From Sarcocystis neurona (taxonomy: Eukaryota; Apicomplexa; Conoidasida; Eucoccidiorida; Sarcocystidae): 64,000 bases of DNA. A program made the position numbers and the translations under genes. Location of the stretch: positions 2,947,957-3,011,956 of the forward strand of contig KL647291.1 of the NCBI GenBank assembly GCA_000727475.1. The letters run 5' to 3'. The stretch's first letter is position 1. Every line of letters begins with the position of its first letter. The notes under the pieces were generated by a model that saw only the letters and a list, made by a program, of their open reading frames with translations, did not search any database and was not told the origin of the DNA. Below are positions 44,632-55,899 of this stretch, one piece after another.

Positions 44632-45808
44632 GCGTTCTGCTTGTCGGCAGAGGAGGAGGCAGCGTTGAGACGCCTCGCGGAAGAGCAGCACCTGCAGCTG
44701 CTGACGGACCACCGACGCCATCGCCTTCTGCAGCAGTGGGTGGAGCCTGCTGCTGCGTCTGCTGCTTCTGCTTCTGCTGCTTCTGCTTCTGCTGCTTCCG
44801 CCTCCTCCGCTTCTGCTTCTGCGGCTGCTGCTTTTGCTCGTCCCTCACGTGCTGCTGCAGCTGCTGCCGAAGTGCCGCTGCTGCCGCGCGTGTCTCCACG
44901 TGCCGTCGCGGCGTCGGAGCTGTGGCCTGCAGCAGCTGTAGCAGCAGCGAGAAGGGAAGCAACAGAGGAGGAAGCAGCAGAAGAGGAAGCAGCAGGAGTG
45001 GCAGACAGCGACGAGAAGAAGCCTTGCCCAGCTGCTGCAGCGCCGCCGACGTTCACGCTGAGAGCGGCTGCCGCTGCTGCTGCGGGTTCTTCCTTCTCCT
45101 CCTCTTCGTCGTCGGGTGCCGTTGCTTCTGCCGCCTTTCTTGTCGCTGGTGCTGCTGTTTCTCCTTCGTCTCTGCCTCCCACATTTTCTCCACCGCCTGG
45201 CCCTGCTACACCTGCTGCTGCAGCTGGCAAAGAGTTGCAGAGGCTGCCACGGCTGAGCAGCAGCAGCAGCACCTTGCGGCGGGTGGCGGTGCCTGCGCGG
45301 TCATTCATCAGCGTAAGTCTCACGTGGGAATCACAGAGGAATTGTTCTGATTTCCGAAATTTACGTTTTGCATGGTGAACACCCCAAGAAATTTGTTGCC
45401 ACTTTCAACAGCTGGGTTGTGTACGTTTTTTGTGGAGGCATATAACAGTGGCGCCTCCGTACGAGTGCGAGCGAAAAATCCCCATATATATATATGTGTA
45501 TGTGTATATACATGCACAGAAAGAAAGCAGGAAATGCATGTAATTCAATATATACATCTGTGTACAAGTACATGTGTATATATACACATATACGTAAATA
45601 CATATATATATATATACATTTTCTATATACGTCCGAATATACGTGCATATATAGATATATGCCTAAGCATATGTACGAGTTTTACGTGCGCGCATTATAG
45701 ATACGTATGTAACTGCATTCCGACACACGTATGTACACATGAGACATAGACATTAAGAGGGAGATATAACAGTTAATTACGTTCATGTATAGAATCTAAG
45801 TACACACT

Positions 45809-45844
<36 letters not shown>

Positions 45845-46223
45845 AACTGGGTATGTGTACGTGCGTGTGGATATTTACGTATGGTGTGGCGCTGGTTCTC
45901 GGCACGGTCGTTCTCCACCTCCTCCGTAGGTGTTGATAGTAGATTTCGCTCAAGTGGAGGGCACTTCCCTTGTCTACACTTTTTTTCATCTGTTTCTTTA
46001 TTTCGTGAAGGTAGGCGATCCAGATATGCAGCTGCGTTTGTACGAACACAGCAGCTACATGCGCGTCTCTGTCTTCCGACACACAGAGTGTGCGCGGTGT
46101 ACGTACACCGGATATGCACTACAGCGGCGGTGGTCGCGTCGCTGCTGCTCCTGCGAGGTGTGCGTACACTGGATATGCACTGGAGGCGACAGTGGTTGCG
46201 TCGCTGCTGCTGCCTCGAAGTGA
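44632..46223 (+). CDS. two-exon candidate gene with a 227-codon Ala-rich exon
   Basis: Exon 44632-45312 follows a CTG tract and acceptor (TTCTTTATTAG) and ends exactly in phase at a perfect donor (AGC then GTAAGT). Its start is a charged helix (EEEAALRRLAEEQHLQLL, about 82% third-position G+C), followed by Ala/Ser runs read from GCT, an acidic patch and a Pro-rich part. The next exon, 46011 onwards, follows a T-rich acceptor (TTTCGTGAAG), keeps phase 0 and begins VGDPDMQLRLYEHSSYMRVS (about 69%). It stays open to a TGA at 46221-46223. The second exon runs into the three-copy palindromic repeat. The opposite strand is a serious rival: 44125-44721 minus is a Gln-rich frame from an ATG with similar third-position G+C, but it needs a frame change at 44740. 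Family unknown. Confidence 0.42.
45480..45845. repeat. microsatellites in an intron
   Basis: TATA/TACATA runs at 45483-45515, 45545-45625 and a pure (TA)n at about 45812-45842, inside the intron proposed between 45313 and 46010. Confidence 0.6.
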
Positions 46224-46270
46224 CACACGAAGTCTGCGCGGTGTACGTACAGCGGATATGCGCTGTGGTG
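46096..46270. repeat. three-copy tandem repeat built on a GTGTAC palindrome
   Basis: GGTGTACGTACACC (46096), GGTGTGCGTACACT (46157) and GGTGTACGTACAGC (46240) are each followed directly by GGATATGC and then a CTG-rich spacer with TCGCGTCGCTGCTGCT or a close relative. Spacings are 61 and 83 bp. The first copy is a perfect palindrome. Confidence 0.85.
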
Positions 46271-46679
46271 GTGCTCTCGTGGCTGCTGCTGCCGCTGAAG
46301 AAGACGAAGAGGCCGCTGCTCCGCCCGAGAGTGGGCGACTGCTGCTGTTGCGTGCGCAGACGGAAGCAGACTTTCTGCTGCTGCCGCTGCGAGTGCTGAT
46401 GTTGCGGGTCCTGCTGCTGCTTTTTCTTGTGCGGCGTTGTTGCTGTGCGACGCCGGACGAGCCTGGGAGCTTCTTCTGTGCAGCGCTGACGCAGCAGCAA
46501 TAGCAGCGTTCGGGTTTCTGTTCTGTCTCATTCCGTCGGGACGAGAAATGTTCCAAAGAGAGACGGAAACAGAAGGAGGAAGAAGAAGAGCCTGGGCATT
46601 TTTGAGGGCGCGCTCACACATACACACACACACACACAAATAGAGACATATATATACCTGTGGAGGTGGGTGTCTGTAG

Positions 46680-47085
46680 CTGCATGCATCAGAAAGACTG
46701 GGGAGTGTCTGCACGTGTTTTCCTCGCAGAAGAAACGCGGAGATGAAGTGATTTGCTTTCTTCTTCGTTTTCTTCCCCGGAGACGAGAGCTGTCGATTTT
46801 CTGGTCGGCCTCCCGACCCGCCGACCCGCTCTGTGCGGCGGCAGTATTCCGGCCGATTTCATCGTCTTCTTCATTCTTGTTGAGTTGACAGAGAGAGGGC
46901 AGTCCACGAGAGATGGTCCCCTCGAAAAATTTTTGCTTGCGGTTTTCCACGGGTTTCCATGCGCGACGCGCCGTCCCGGCTGTCGCTCGTCTTTCGTTGG
47001 GCTGTGTGGAAGAAAGGGAGAAATGTGCTTGTGGAAGACAAATCTTCACCAGTGCCCCAGAGTATGTAGAGAAGAGTAAAGTAGG
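46680..47085. other. coding-like island, strand unresolved
   Basis: About 400 bp free of repeats. Plus strand: one frame (46753-47079) reads with a hydrophobic segment and a Cys-containing tail to a TAA, after an acceptor ending CCTCGCAG at 46730. Minus strand: all three frames are partly open, one reading as a Lys/Glu/Asp-rich peptide behind CAACTCAACAAG. Third-position G+C is about 55-57% for the rivals, so it does not decide. TGCATGC lies at 46681. Confidence 0.35.
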
Positions 47086-47483
47086 ACACATATATATGTA
47101 GATGTGTACGTGTGTGTATACATATATTATGTATGTGTATACATATGTGAGCCTGGGGAACAGACACACGAAGTAGTCCTCAAGAACACCCGGAGCAGAG
47201 ATATTTGCTGTCGAAGGAGCGACCAGTTTCCGACTATTCTGCGCTGCATCACTGACAGCTGTGTGTACGGAGAGGTAGAGATACACTGATAGGAAGCCTG
47301 CAGGTGTGTATATAAAAACTTATACATACATGAAAATACGTCCCCCACACGCGTGTATACGTAGCTTGTTGCTTCCACGTACCGACGAGGAAGGTTGAGC
47401 AAACAGCGACAGAGAGATACACGGGCTTCTATTCACAGACAGCGGTATGTGGAAGACGAGGCGGTGCTGCTGTGTGTGGGCTA

Positions 47484-49433
47484 ATGCTGCTGCAGCGCGA
47501 GGCCGTGCGACAGGGACAGCAGCCGCGGTGTCTGCGTCTTCGAGAGGCTTCGCTGCTGCTGCCGCTGCGGGAGGTCGAAGGGGAGGGGCAGAAGGAGCAG
47601 AGGCAGGGGCAGATAGAGCAACAGCAGGAAAGACAGGCGGCCGGAGAGCAGCAGGAGGAGCTGACGCTGCCACCGTCACGGTCGCCGTCCGAGCAGCAGC
47701 AGCAGCAACAGGAAGCAGCAGAGCTGCGGCAGGTGTCGCATTCTGCAGCGAAGCCGACGCTGCTGCAGCACCGGGCAGTTACCAGGCAGCAGCCCCACGT
47801 CGCACAGGAAGAGCAAGCCGCGGAACAGCAGCAGCAGCAGATGAAGGAGAAGGAGAGGAAAGAGGTGCAGCAGCAGGACGTCGCAGACGGGCCGAGCCGC
47901 AGTTTCAGTCGTCGTCCCTCACCACCTGCTGCTGCTTCTTTTCCCTGCGCAGCAGCAGCAGGTGAGCCGCGAACAGACAGCTCCCCGCGGCTGGTGGAAG
48001 CTTTCTCCCACCTGCAGGAGAAAGAGCAGGAGAAGCAGCAGCAGCAGCTGCTGCAGCGCCTGCGCACATTTCTCTGCGCTCTCGACGAGAGACGCATGCA
48101 GTGGCTTCTTCAAATGCAGAGTTCTCGAACTGCTTCTTCTTCTCCTTCCCCCCCGTCCCTGGGTCGCGTGTCTTCTTTTTCTTCTTCCGAACTTTTTCTC
48201 ACTCCTACAAACGACAGCAGTGCAGCTGCTTCTGCTGCTGCCGCCTCTTCTTCGACTTCTCCTCGAGACGCCGCTGCCGCTTCTTCCGCTGCACCTGCCT
48301 CCTCTGCTGCTGCGTGCTCTTCCCCTGCTGCTTGTTCTTCCGCTGCTGCTGCTGCGTCTTGTTGGTTCGGCGCTGCTGCTGCTGCTGCAGAGGGAAGCCC
48401 GGAGCACCGCAAGACGCAGGAGTCGTCGTTCTGGGACGCCGTCCTGCCACTGAAGCCTCCCGACATGGACGTGGGAGAATTTATTGTGTACGTTTCTTTC
48501 TTTTTTTCTTCTCTGTCTCGGTTTCTCTCTCATTCGGACTCCGTCTCCCTTTTTGCTCTCTCTGCTTTCTGCTCTGCTCGAAGTTCTTTTGTCTCGCCGT
48601 TTTCTTCTCCTGTTATCGTTGCAGCTGCTATTCGTTTTGTGGGAAATCGACAAGCGACGACGACGCTTCACGCTTTCTCCATGTCTCCGTCTCCTTTCGT
48701 CTTCTCCTCCTCTCCGTCTCCCTTCGACCGTGCGGTCCTTCCCCTCCCGTCGCCTTCTCCTCGTCCTCTATCTCCGTCGCTCTCTACGCACTGTTGAAGC
48801 AAGCCTACAGATACGTATATATATGTACACACATTTGCATATATGTATATATATGTATATATATGTCTGTATATACGGGTGTATACGTCTACAGATATGT
48901 GTACATATATATATATATATATATGTACAGATAGAGAGAGATGCATGCGTGGGCATTGTGGCTTATACGTGTGTGAATATGTTTGTACAGAAGAATAGTT
49001 CCCGTTAATGAGAACTTCGACGGGTGGTGTTTTTGCTTGCTGGCTCCCGTTTCCCACGTGAGAGCTGCTGCCGCAGCCGAAACACTTCTTTCTCCCTCCT
49101 CTCTCTGGCTCTGCTGCTGCTGCTGCCAGTACCGCTGGGTCCGTGTGCTGCTACTGCTTTTATAACTGCTGTTGCTGCTGTTGCTGTTCTTGCTGCTGCC
49201 CGTGCAACCCTACCCCACTGCTGCTGCTGGCGCTGCTCTGCTGCTGCCGATGCGACCCTGCTGACATGTCGCTGCTGCTGCTGGTATTGCTGCTGTTCCT
49301 ATTGGCAGTGCTACTGCTATTGCAATTCGTGCTGGTGTTGCTGCTGCTGTGTTACTGCTGCTATTGCTGCTGCTGCTGCTGCAGGTGGTGTCAGAGGCCC
49401 ATTGGCATGGGAGTCGAGATGTACTTCAAGTGA
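47484..49433 (+). CDS. Gln-rich protein, at least one large exon
   Basis: ATG 47484 opens a frame with very high third-position G+C (about 90% over the first 70 codons). The exon runs to a donor around 48485-48488 (GTGTAC or GTACGT), about 334 codons. The product has Arg/Leu-rich helices, Gln/Glu-rich stretches, an acidic-basic coiled helix (LRTFLCALDERRMQWLLQMQ near 48085), Ala/Ser runs and a conserved-looking end around SSFWDAVLPLKPPDMDVGEF. Candidate following exons are 48626 onwards (acceptor TATCGTTGCAG), which splices in phase to a segment with LLFVLWEIDKRRRR or alternatively SFCGKSTSDDD depending on the donor chosen, and 49385-49433, which follows a long CTG tract and ends GVEMYFK then TGA. 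Family not recognised. Confidence 0.55.
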
Positions 49434-49559
49434 GTCCTGCCTCACACCACACTTCCCTTTTGCGAGCTGAAAAGTTCCTCTGCACAAGGCGGTGGAGCCG
49501 TTAATTTAGAGTCACCAAAACCAAAGTTGCTCACTCCTCTCACCTACCATACATGGGCC

Positions 49560-50600
49560 TATCCATGTGTCTGCCACAATATACACATATATATACATAT
49601 GTGTGTATGCGTATGTCCCTCTCTGTTTGTATATATCTATGCATATGAAGAGAAAGAGAAGAATGTATATATACTTATTTATGTATGTAGAGAGAAGTAA
49701 ATTTGCTGCCGCTGGGTGCAAAGGGGACGTAAGCACATCTGCACGCCTACTCTACGCCGGTACATTTCTCTCTGCACGCCATTCTCTCTCTACGTATACA
49801 TACACATACATATACAGCAACGCACATATATATATACATATGTGTATGTAGATCTAGATATAGGTAGACACGAGCATGTGAATCTCGTACCTATATCTTC
49901 CCGCAGACATATATCTCTTTCTCTGCAGTGGTTGATATCTGCTGCGTCAGCTCTTCGACGTGATGCAGCAGCGCAATCGGTTGCGAAGAAAGATATATAT
50001 ACACGCAAAGGCAAAGAGACAGACACACAGCAGCATGACCGTTCACAGAGAGACTCCGCAAGAATATATATATATATACGTATATGCATATATATGGATA
50101 TATATATATGTATATCTTTACAGAGAGTGAGAGAAAGGCATGCAAAAGTGTATGCAGAGACAGACAGAGCAGCGTGATGACCCTTCAGATAAAAACTGAG
50201 GAGTCCCATATATATGCACTCATTTGTATACATAGAGAGAGACGGGTAGAGAGAGAAGGAGAGGGAAAGGCGTGCAAGGGCATGCACAGTCACAGACAGA
50301 GAGACAGACAGAGCAGCGTGGCCGTATATACATAAATACTGCGTACTCATACATTAGGTACATACATATATATATATATATATGTGTATACATACATATA
50401 TATGTATATATATATATATGTAGAGAGAGAGAGAAAGGCATGCAAGTGGATGCAAAGACAGACACACACCCACAGACAGAGCAGCGTGACCGCTCAGATA
50501 AACACTGCCTGGTCGTGTATAGATGTCCATATATGTATGTATATTTGTATGTATATATATATAGACAGAGAGAAAGAGAGGAAGGCGTGCAGTGGGGCGG
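49560..50600. repeat. microsatellites and a diverged long-unit minisatellite
   Basis: After TATA runs at 49560-49860, a unit holding GAGAAAGGCATGCAA or GGAAAGGCGTGCAA, a CAGACAGAGCAGCGTGA block and a TATA run recurs at about 50130, 50265, 50425 and (partly) 50580. A related AGACAGACACACAGCAGCATGACC precedes it at about 50018. No frame survives the repeats. Confidence 0.7.
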
Positions 50601-50649
50601 GTGATCGTATCTGTAATGGGAAGAGAACAGATGAAGGAACGCGTGGCAC

Positions 50650-53415
50650 GTGTGTGGGGCTGCTGGTGGGTGCAGATACCTTTCCCTGGCCGCTGCAGCA
50701 GGAGGTAGCAGCAGCAGGGCGCTGTCTGGTCCGACCCCGCTGTTGCTGCTGCAGCAAGGAGGGGAGGAGAAAGGGAGGGAGATGGACGAGGCACTGCCGT
50801 TGCTTCCACGTCTCTCTTCAGCTGCTGCTGCTGTTGCGGTGCCTGCTCCGCGCCCGCACTGGCAACAACAGCAACAGCAGCAGGACGACGATGCAGCAGC
50901 GGAACAAGCAGAAGTTCACTTCCTCTGCAACGGCGCAGCTGCTTCTGCTGCCCCGTCTGCTGCCGCTGCTCTGGGGCTCCGGGCTGAGGCTATGGAAGCG
51001 CACGCCGCACCAGCAGCAGCGGCAGCGGGTGGAACAGCAGCAGCAGGAGGACCAGCAGCAACAGAAGCGGCAGAAGGAACAGCAGCGGCAGGGAGGCGGT
51101 ACCGGTCTCGATCTAACGGGCCCAACAGAAGCGACTGGAGCTACACAGAGAGCAGCAGAAGCAGCAGCGCCACCCAGTTCAGCAGCAGCATCCTCGCTGG
51201 CAGCAGTATCCTCAGCGGCAGCAGGGGATTCTCCTTGAACGAGAAAGCAAAAGGAGAAGCAGCGGCAGGTGGAGAGGGGGATGCACTGCAGCGTGCTGCT
51301 GCAGCAGAAGATTTGTTGCAGACGAAATTACTTAGATGGACCCGTGGGAATCCTCAAGCAGTCACCCACGTGCTGCAGCTGCACTGGCACTTTGAGAAAC
51401 AGCTGCGGCTGCTGATGAAGAAGCAGAAACACCTGCAACGACAACATGCGATCCACACCAAGCTCTGCAGCACCGTACGCTCCTCTGCTGCTACTGGGCT
51501 GCGCCCGCAAACCTGCTGCTGCTTCCGCTGCTCCTGCTGCTCGTGCTGCTGCTACAACAATAGACAGAACTCTGGCCCTGGTATCTGCTGCTGCTGCTCT
51601 CCGTAGAAATCTCCAGCCAGGAGCACTGTTGCTGCTGCTGCTGCTGCAGCAGCTGTGACGTCGTAGAGCTTGTTTTCTGCCGAGGCTGGTGCCTCCCACC
51701 TGGTGCTTCTCTTGCTATTCGGCAGTGTACCCCGTTCTTCTTGCTGCTGCTGCTGCTGCTGCATCGCTGTCCTCTCCGTCTGCTGCTGCTCGCGCTGCTG
51801 CTACTGGCGCAGCTGCTTTTTATTCACACTACTGGCCCTGCCTGGATCTCCGCTACGGCATTACTGCTGCTGCCACCGTGCTGCTACTGCTGTGCTGCTG
51901 CTGTGCTGCTGCTGCTGCTGTTTTGCTGCTCCTCGCCTCCACTCGTGCGACGTGTGCTCCTTTGTTGCTGCTGCTTTGCTGTGCTGCTACTGTCGCTGTA
52001 GATGCGTCGTAATTTTGATCGCCTGTTGCCGCGACAACTGAGAATGATACGGGCAGGTGCATTTCTCTCAATTTATCGAAATAGCATGCTGCACGGCCGC
52101 CTATTAAATCCGCTTTGTTGGAAACCACCTCCTCCTCGTTTACTGCCTGCGGAAGAAGCGCTGCAGCATTCTTTCTCGGCCTGCTCTGTTGCTACCACAA
52201 ACAACGCAGAAGAAGCAACAGCAGCAGCATACGTGACAGCAGCAGCAGAAACGGCAGCAGCAACGGGCGCAGAAGAGATGGCGGCAGGAGGGGAAGAAGA
52301 AGCAGCTGGAGCAGCACAAGGAGCAGCAGGGGGTGACGGTGCAGCGTTAGCTTTGCTGCACAGGGCTTCGCGCAGCTGCTGCAGCGGCAAAGCGGCCGCA
52401 AAGCGCGCTGATGCATGCGGCGTCTCCGCTGCATTTCCTCTCCCTGGCTCGAGCGCCTGCTTCACCAGCTCGTCGTCATTTTTCTCTTCCTCCCGTGCTG
52501 CTGCTGTGGGTTGCAGTAGCTGCTGCTGCAGCAGACTTCTGCGTCCGTGCAGCGCTAGCAGCAGCAGCAGCAGCGGAGAGATCGCGACACTACAGCGGCG
52601 GCAGCAGGCGAGCGCGGAAGGGGACAGGGGGTGCTGCAGCAGCCAACACAGCCGCAGCAGAAGAAAGGGAAGAAGGCAGCGGGCTCTCACACGGCAACGG
52701 GATGACTGCGTGTGGTGCAGGAGGAGGCCGGTAAGGCGCTGCTGCAGTCCCAGGGACAGCAGCAAACTGCTCCGTCTCCGGGGGCTGCTTGCTGCTGAGT
52801 ATGCTGCCGATAGAGAGGAACTGCTGCGACTGCTGCCGCCCATTTTTCAAAGAAAAAGCAGCAGTAGCCGCCTCCGTCTCTTCCCCTCCCATGCAGTGGG
52901 ACAGCAGCTTCTCGCTAGCACTGCACGTCCCCCGCGCAGACCTGCTGCTGCTGCAGGTGCTCCTGCTGCTGCGTCTGGTTCTCCTCCTCCCGCTGTTTCT
53001 GCTGCGGCTGCTGCTGGAGAAGTTCTCGCGTTGCCGGGGGCGCGGGGTGAGGAGGAGGAGAAGGAGCAGCAGCAGCAGCAGGACGTTTCTTGCGGTTCTG
53101 CGGCAGGAGACGGATACTACTACACCCACGCGTTGGGCGACCTGCGAAGAAGGAAGCAGCAGCTGCACGGGCCCGAGCAGCGCGACCGCGACTGCGTCCA
53201 GCTGGCCGCAGAATGTGGACTTTTTCCCCCCACAAAAAGACGTAATACTTCTCCTTTCCTTTCTGTTCCTCTCTGCATTGCTCCTCTCTCTCTGTCTTCG
53301 TATTTTCTGTGCATCATACCCGGACGAAAATGGACTCTTCTGCATACATGCAGGCACGCGGAAAGCAACATGGATGACGCAGTCCGAAGAGAGAAAGCGA
53401 CAGACAGAGAGATGA
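50650..53415 (+). CDS. multi-exon repeat-rich gene, unidentified
   Basis: Three blocks join in phase: a 5' part ending at 51474 (donor GTACGC), exon 52002-53241 (acceptor TGTCGCTGTAG, donor GTAATA) and exon 53354-53415 (acceptor ATACATGCAG) ending TGA. The first block carries Gln/Ala runs, a helix around LLRWTRGNPQAVTHVLQLHW and a basic helix KKQKHLQRQH. The second starts MRRNFDRLLPRQLRMIRAGA, then has Ala and Ser runs, a helix EELLRLLPPIFQ, an acidic-Gln run and GYYYTHALGDLRRRKQQL with about 80% third-position G+C. The 527 bp intron ends in CTG-rich sequence, as in ORC2. Coding signal changes frame near 51110, so the 5' part is unsure. The minus strand (52073-52843) is a rival over 52390-52500. 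Confidence 0.5.
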
Positions 53416-53429
53416 ATCTACAGACACAG

Positions 53430-54512
53430 CGACAAGTTAATACAGATATACATACATATATAGACATTCTTACACGGACATATATATATATATATATCCA
53501 TTAGTGAGTGTAATATAGGGCACATATATATATATATATCTATATATATATATATATATATACGCGGATAGGTGGACACATAAGCATGTCAGATTTTGTG
53601 TGTATACATCACTCTAGGAGTATATACGTATATGTACCTGCACATGCATATATATACGCTCCTATATAGTCATACCTACATATATATATATATATTCGTG
53701 AGTGGGTGTAATATACGGGTGTGTGTTTGTACACATATATATATATATTTATGTACAGATAGAGAGACAGATATATAGATAGATCGATAGATAGATATGT
53801 CAGATTTCGTTTATACGCGTCACGTTAGGAGTGCAGATGTATATATGTATGTACATATATATATATACGCTCCTATATAGACATACGTGTACGTGTGTAT
53901 ATATATGTATATATATTTATGTGCACATACATATCTACACACTTAGTAGAGACATACCTATACATACATATATGTATATATATATATATGTGTATCCACG
54001 AGTGTGTGAAATACAGGAATATTTGTATATATATATATCTAGATAAATAGATATGTCAGATTTTGTCTACATACGTAACGTTAGGAGTATATATATATAT
54101 CGGGTTGCTTGTGTATCTGTACCCAAATGTATAGATATACAGATGTACTCCTTTTACACAGGTGAGAAGGAGTAGAGAAATTGATTTGAGGTGCAGAGTA
54201 ACGGGTAATTTTTACATGAATATACGTGGGTATTTTTATCTACAGACACGTACTAGAGAGACTGACGAACTTACATAATATATATAAACGTCTACATATT
54301 CATAAACATAGATGTCTGCCTGCATTCTTGGGATAGGCACATTCACACGTACGTATACATATATATGTGGAGAGATACGTACACACAGCCATATATATAT
54401 ATGTATATATATACAGAGAGAGAGATAGGTACATATAGACACACATGGATATATATATATATGTATCCACGTGTATGCCTGTGTATGTATAGAGCGAATT
54501 ATGTGTATACGC

Positions 54513-54550
<38 letters not shown>

Positions 54551-54568
54551 GTACGTACATACAGACAC

Positions 54569-54606
<38 letters not shown>

Positions 54607-54730
54607 TGGTACGTACATACAGACATATATATATATGTAAGAATAGATATACATATATAAACACACATATATACATGTAGGAGAAGATATATATGTGTAT
54701 ATGGAGGAGAAGATATATGTATATACATGG
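53430..54730. repeat. microsatellites with a 0.2 kb satellite-like unit
   Basis: GTCAGATTT followed by an AGGAGT block recurs at 53589, 53797 and 54054, and TATATACGCTCCTATATAG is repeated at about 53651 and 53864. From 54410 to 54630, TATATA-(GA)n-GGTACGTACATACAGACA units repeat three times. No coding evidence. Confidence 0.7.
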
Positions 54731-55041
54731 CAATATGCATGCCTAGCCTCAAGCGCAAATATGTATTTACGTATGCACGTCTCTCTACTTTTAACAAATA
54801 TATCTGTAAATGCTCTACATATGTTGATGTTCGTACTGGGGAAAATAGTGATATGTATCTCTGAGATAAGGAAGTGAGGTATAAACAGGTGTGAACGTAC
54901 AAATGCGAAGGCTGATAATATACGTGGATGAAGAAAGACAGAGACAGAAAAGCAGAAAAGAAGTGAATCTCTGAGATTCTTTGCCCTGCGTCGGTGTATG
55001 GAGCTGCGACAGTCTCTCGCTTTATCTCGGCGCCTACTTAC

Positions 55042-55320
55042 GTATACTTTCGGGTGACTTTTTGATTGGCGTCTCTCCTGCTTCTCCTGCTCCTTGTTCT
55101 CCTGTTGCTGCTCTTCCTGCTGCTGCTTCCCGTCGTTCACCTGCTTCTGCTGCTGCTCGTTGTCCTCCTGCACCACCCCCGGCTGCTGCTGCTCTTTACG
55201 CTTCTGCTTCTGCTGCTCGCTACTCTTCTGCATCTGCTGCTCGTTATTATTCTCCTGCTTCTGCTTCCACTGCTTCTCCCGCTGCTTCTGCCGCCGCTGC
55301 TTCTTCTCGTGTTTCTTCAT
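55042..55320 (-). CDS. candidate first exon of a Lys/Gln-rich protein
   Basis: ATG at 55318-55320 opens 93 codons that end exactly in phase at a perfect donor (GTATAC then GTAAGT at 55041). The product is extremely Lys/Gln/Glu-rich, as in a charged coiled coil, with about 85% third-position G+C. The plus strand of the segment is CTG/CTT-rich and could be an intron of the downstream plus gene, which would make this ORF an antisense artefact. No convincing second exon was found in the AT-rich sequence below 54980. Confidence 0.38.
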
Positions 55321-55469
55321 CTGCTTACCCTGCTATGCTGCTGCCACTTGTGCGTCTGCTGGTGCGTCTTCTGCTGCTTCTGCTGCCGCTTCGTCTTTGC
55401 ATCTGCTGCTCCTTCTTCTGCATCTGCTGCTGCTTCTGCTGCTTTCCTTTGGTTCGTCGATTGCGTCTC

Positions 55470-55640
55470 CTGCTGCGGCTGTTGCCGCTTCTCCTGCTGC
55501 CGCTGTTGCTGCTTCTCCTGCTGCGGCTGTTGCTGCTTCTCCTGCTGCCGCTGTTGCTGCGTCTCCTGCTGCCGCTGTTGCTGCGTCTCCTGCTGCCGGT
55601 GTTGGTGCTTCTCCTGCTGCCGCTGCTTGTGCTTGTCCTG
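55470..55640. repeat. 24 bp tandem repeat
   Basis: Six to seven near-identical units of GCTTCTCCTGCTGCCGCTGTTGCT type with single-base variants. The 24 bp length keeps frame and gives an eight-residue peptide repeat on either strand (SPAAAVAA on plus, GEAATAAA-like on minus). It lies between the divergent candidates at 55320 and 55900. Confidence 0.8.
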
Positions 55641-55899
55641 TTTGTGCTGCTGCTCCTCGTGACGGTTTGTCTACCTGTCGCAGTTCCCGAGTTGCTTGTG
55701 TTGCTGCTGCTCCCGCTGCTGCTGTGCCGGGATTGCTGCTGCAGAGGTGCCCTGGGGATGCCTCGTATGGCGGTGCTTGGGATTGGGGAGCAGCAGCACG
55801 CTGTGGCTGCTGTTGCATGCGCCGACAGCAAACTTGCTGCTGCTGCGAATATACAAGCTGCGTCCCCATCCTTTCGTCCGCGCCGCTGTCGCCGGTGCT

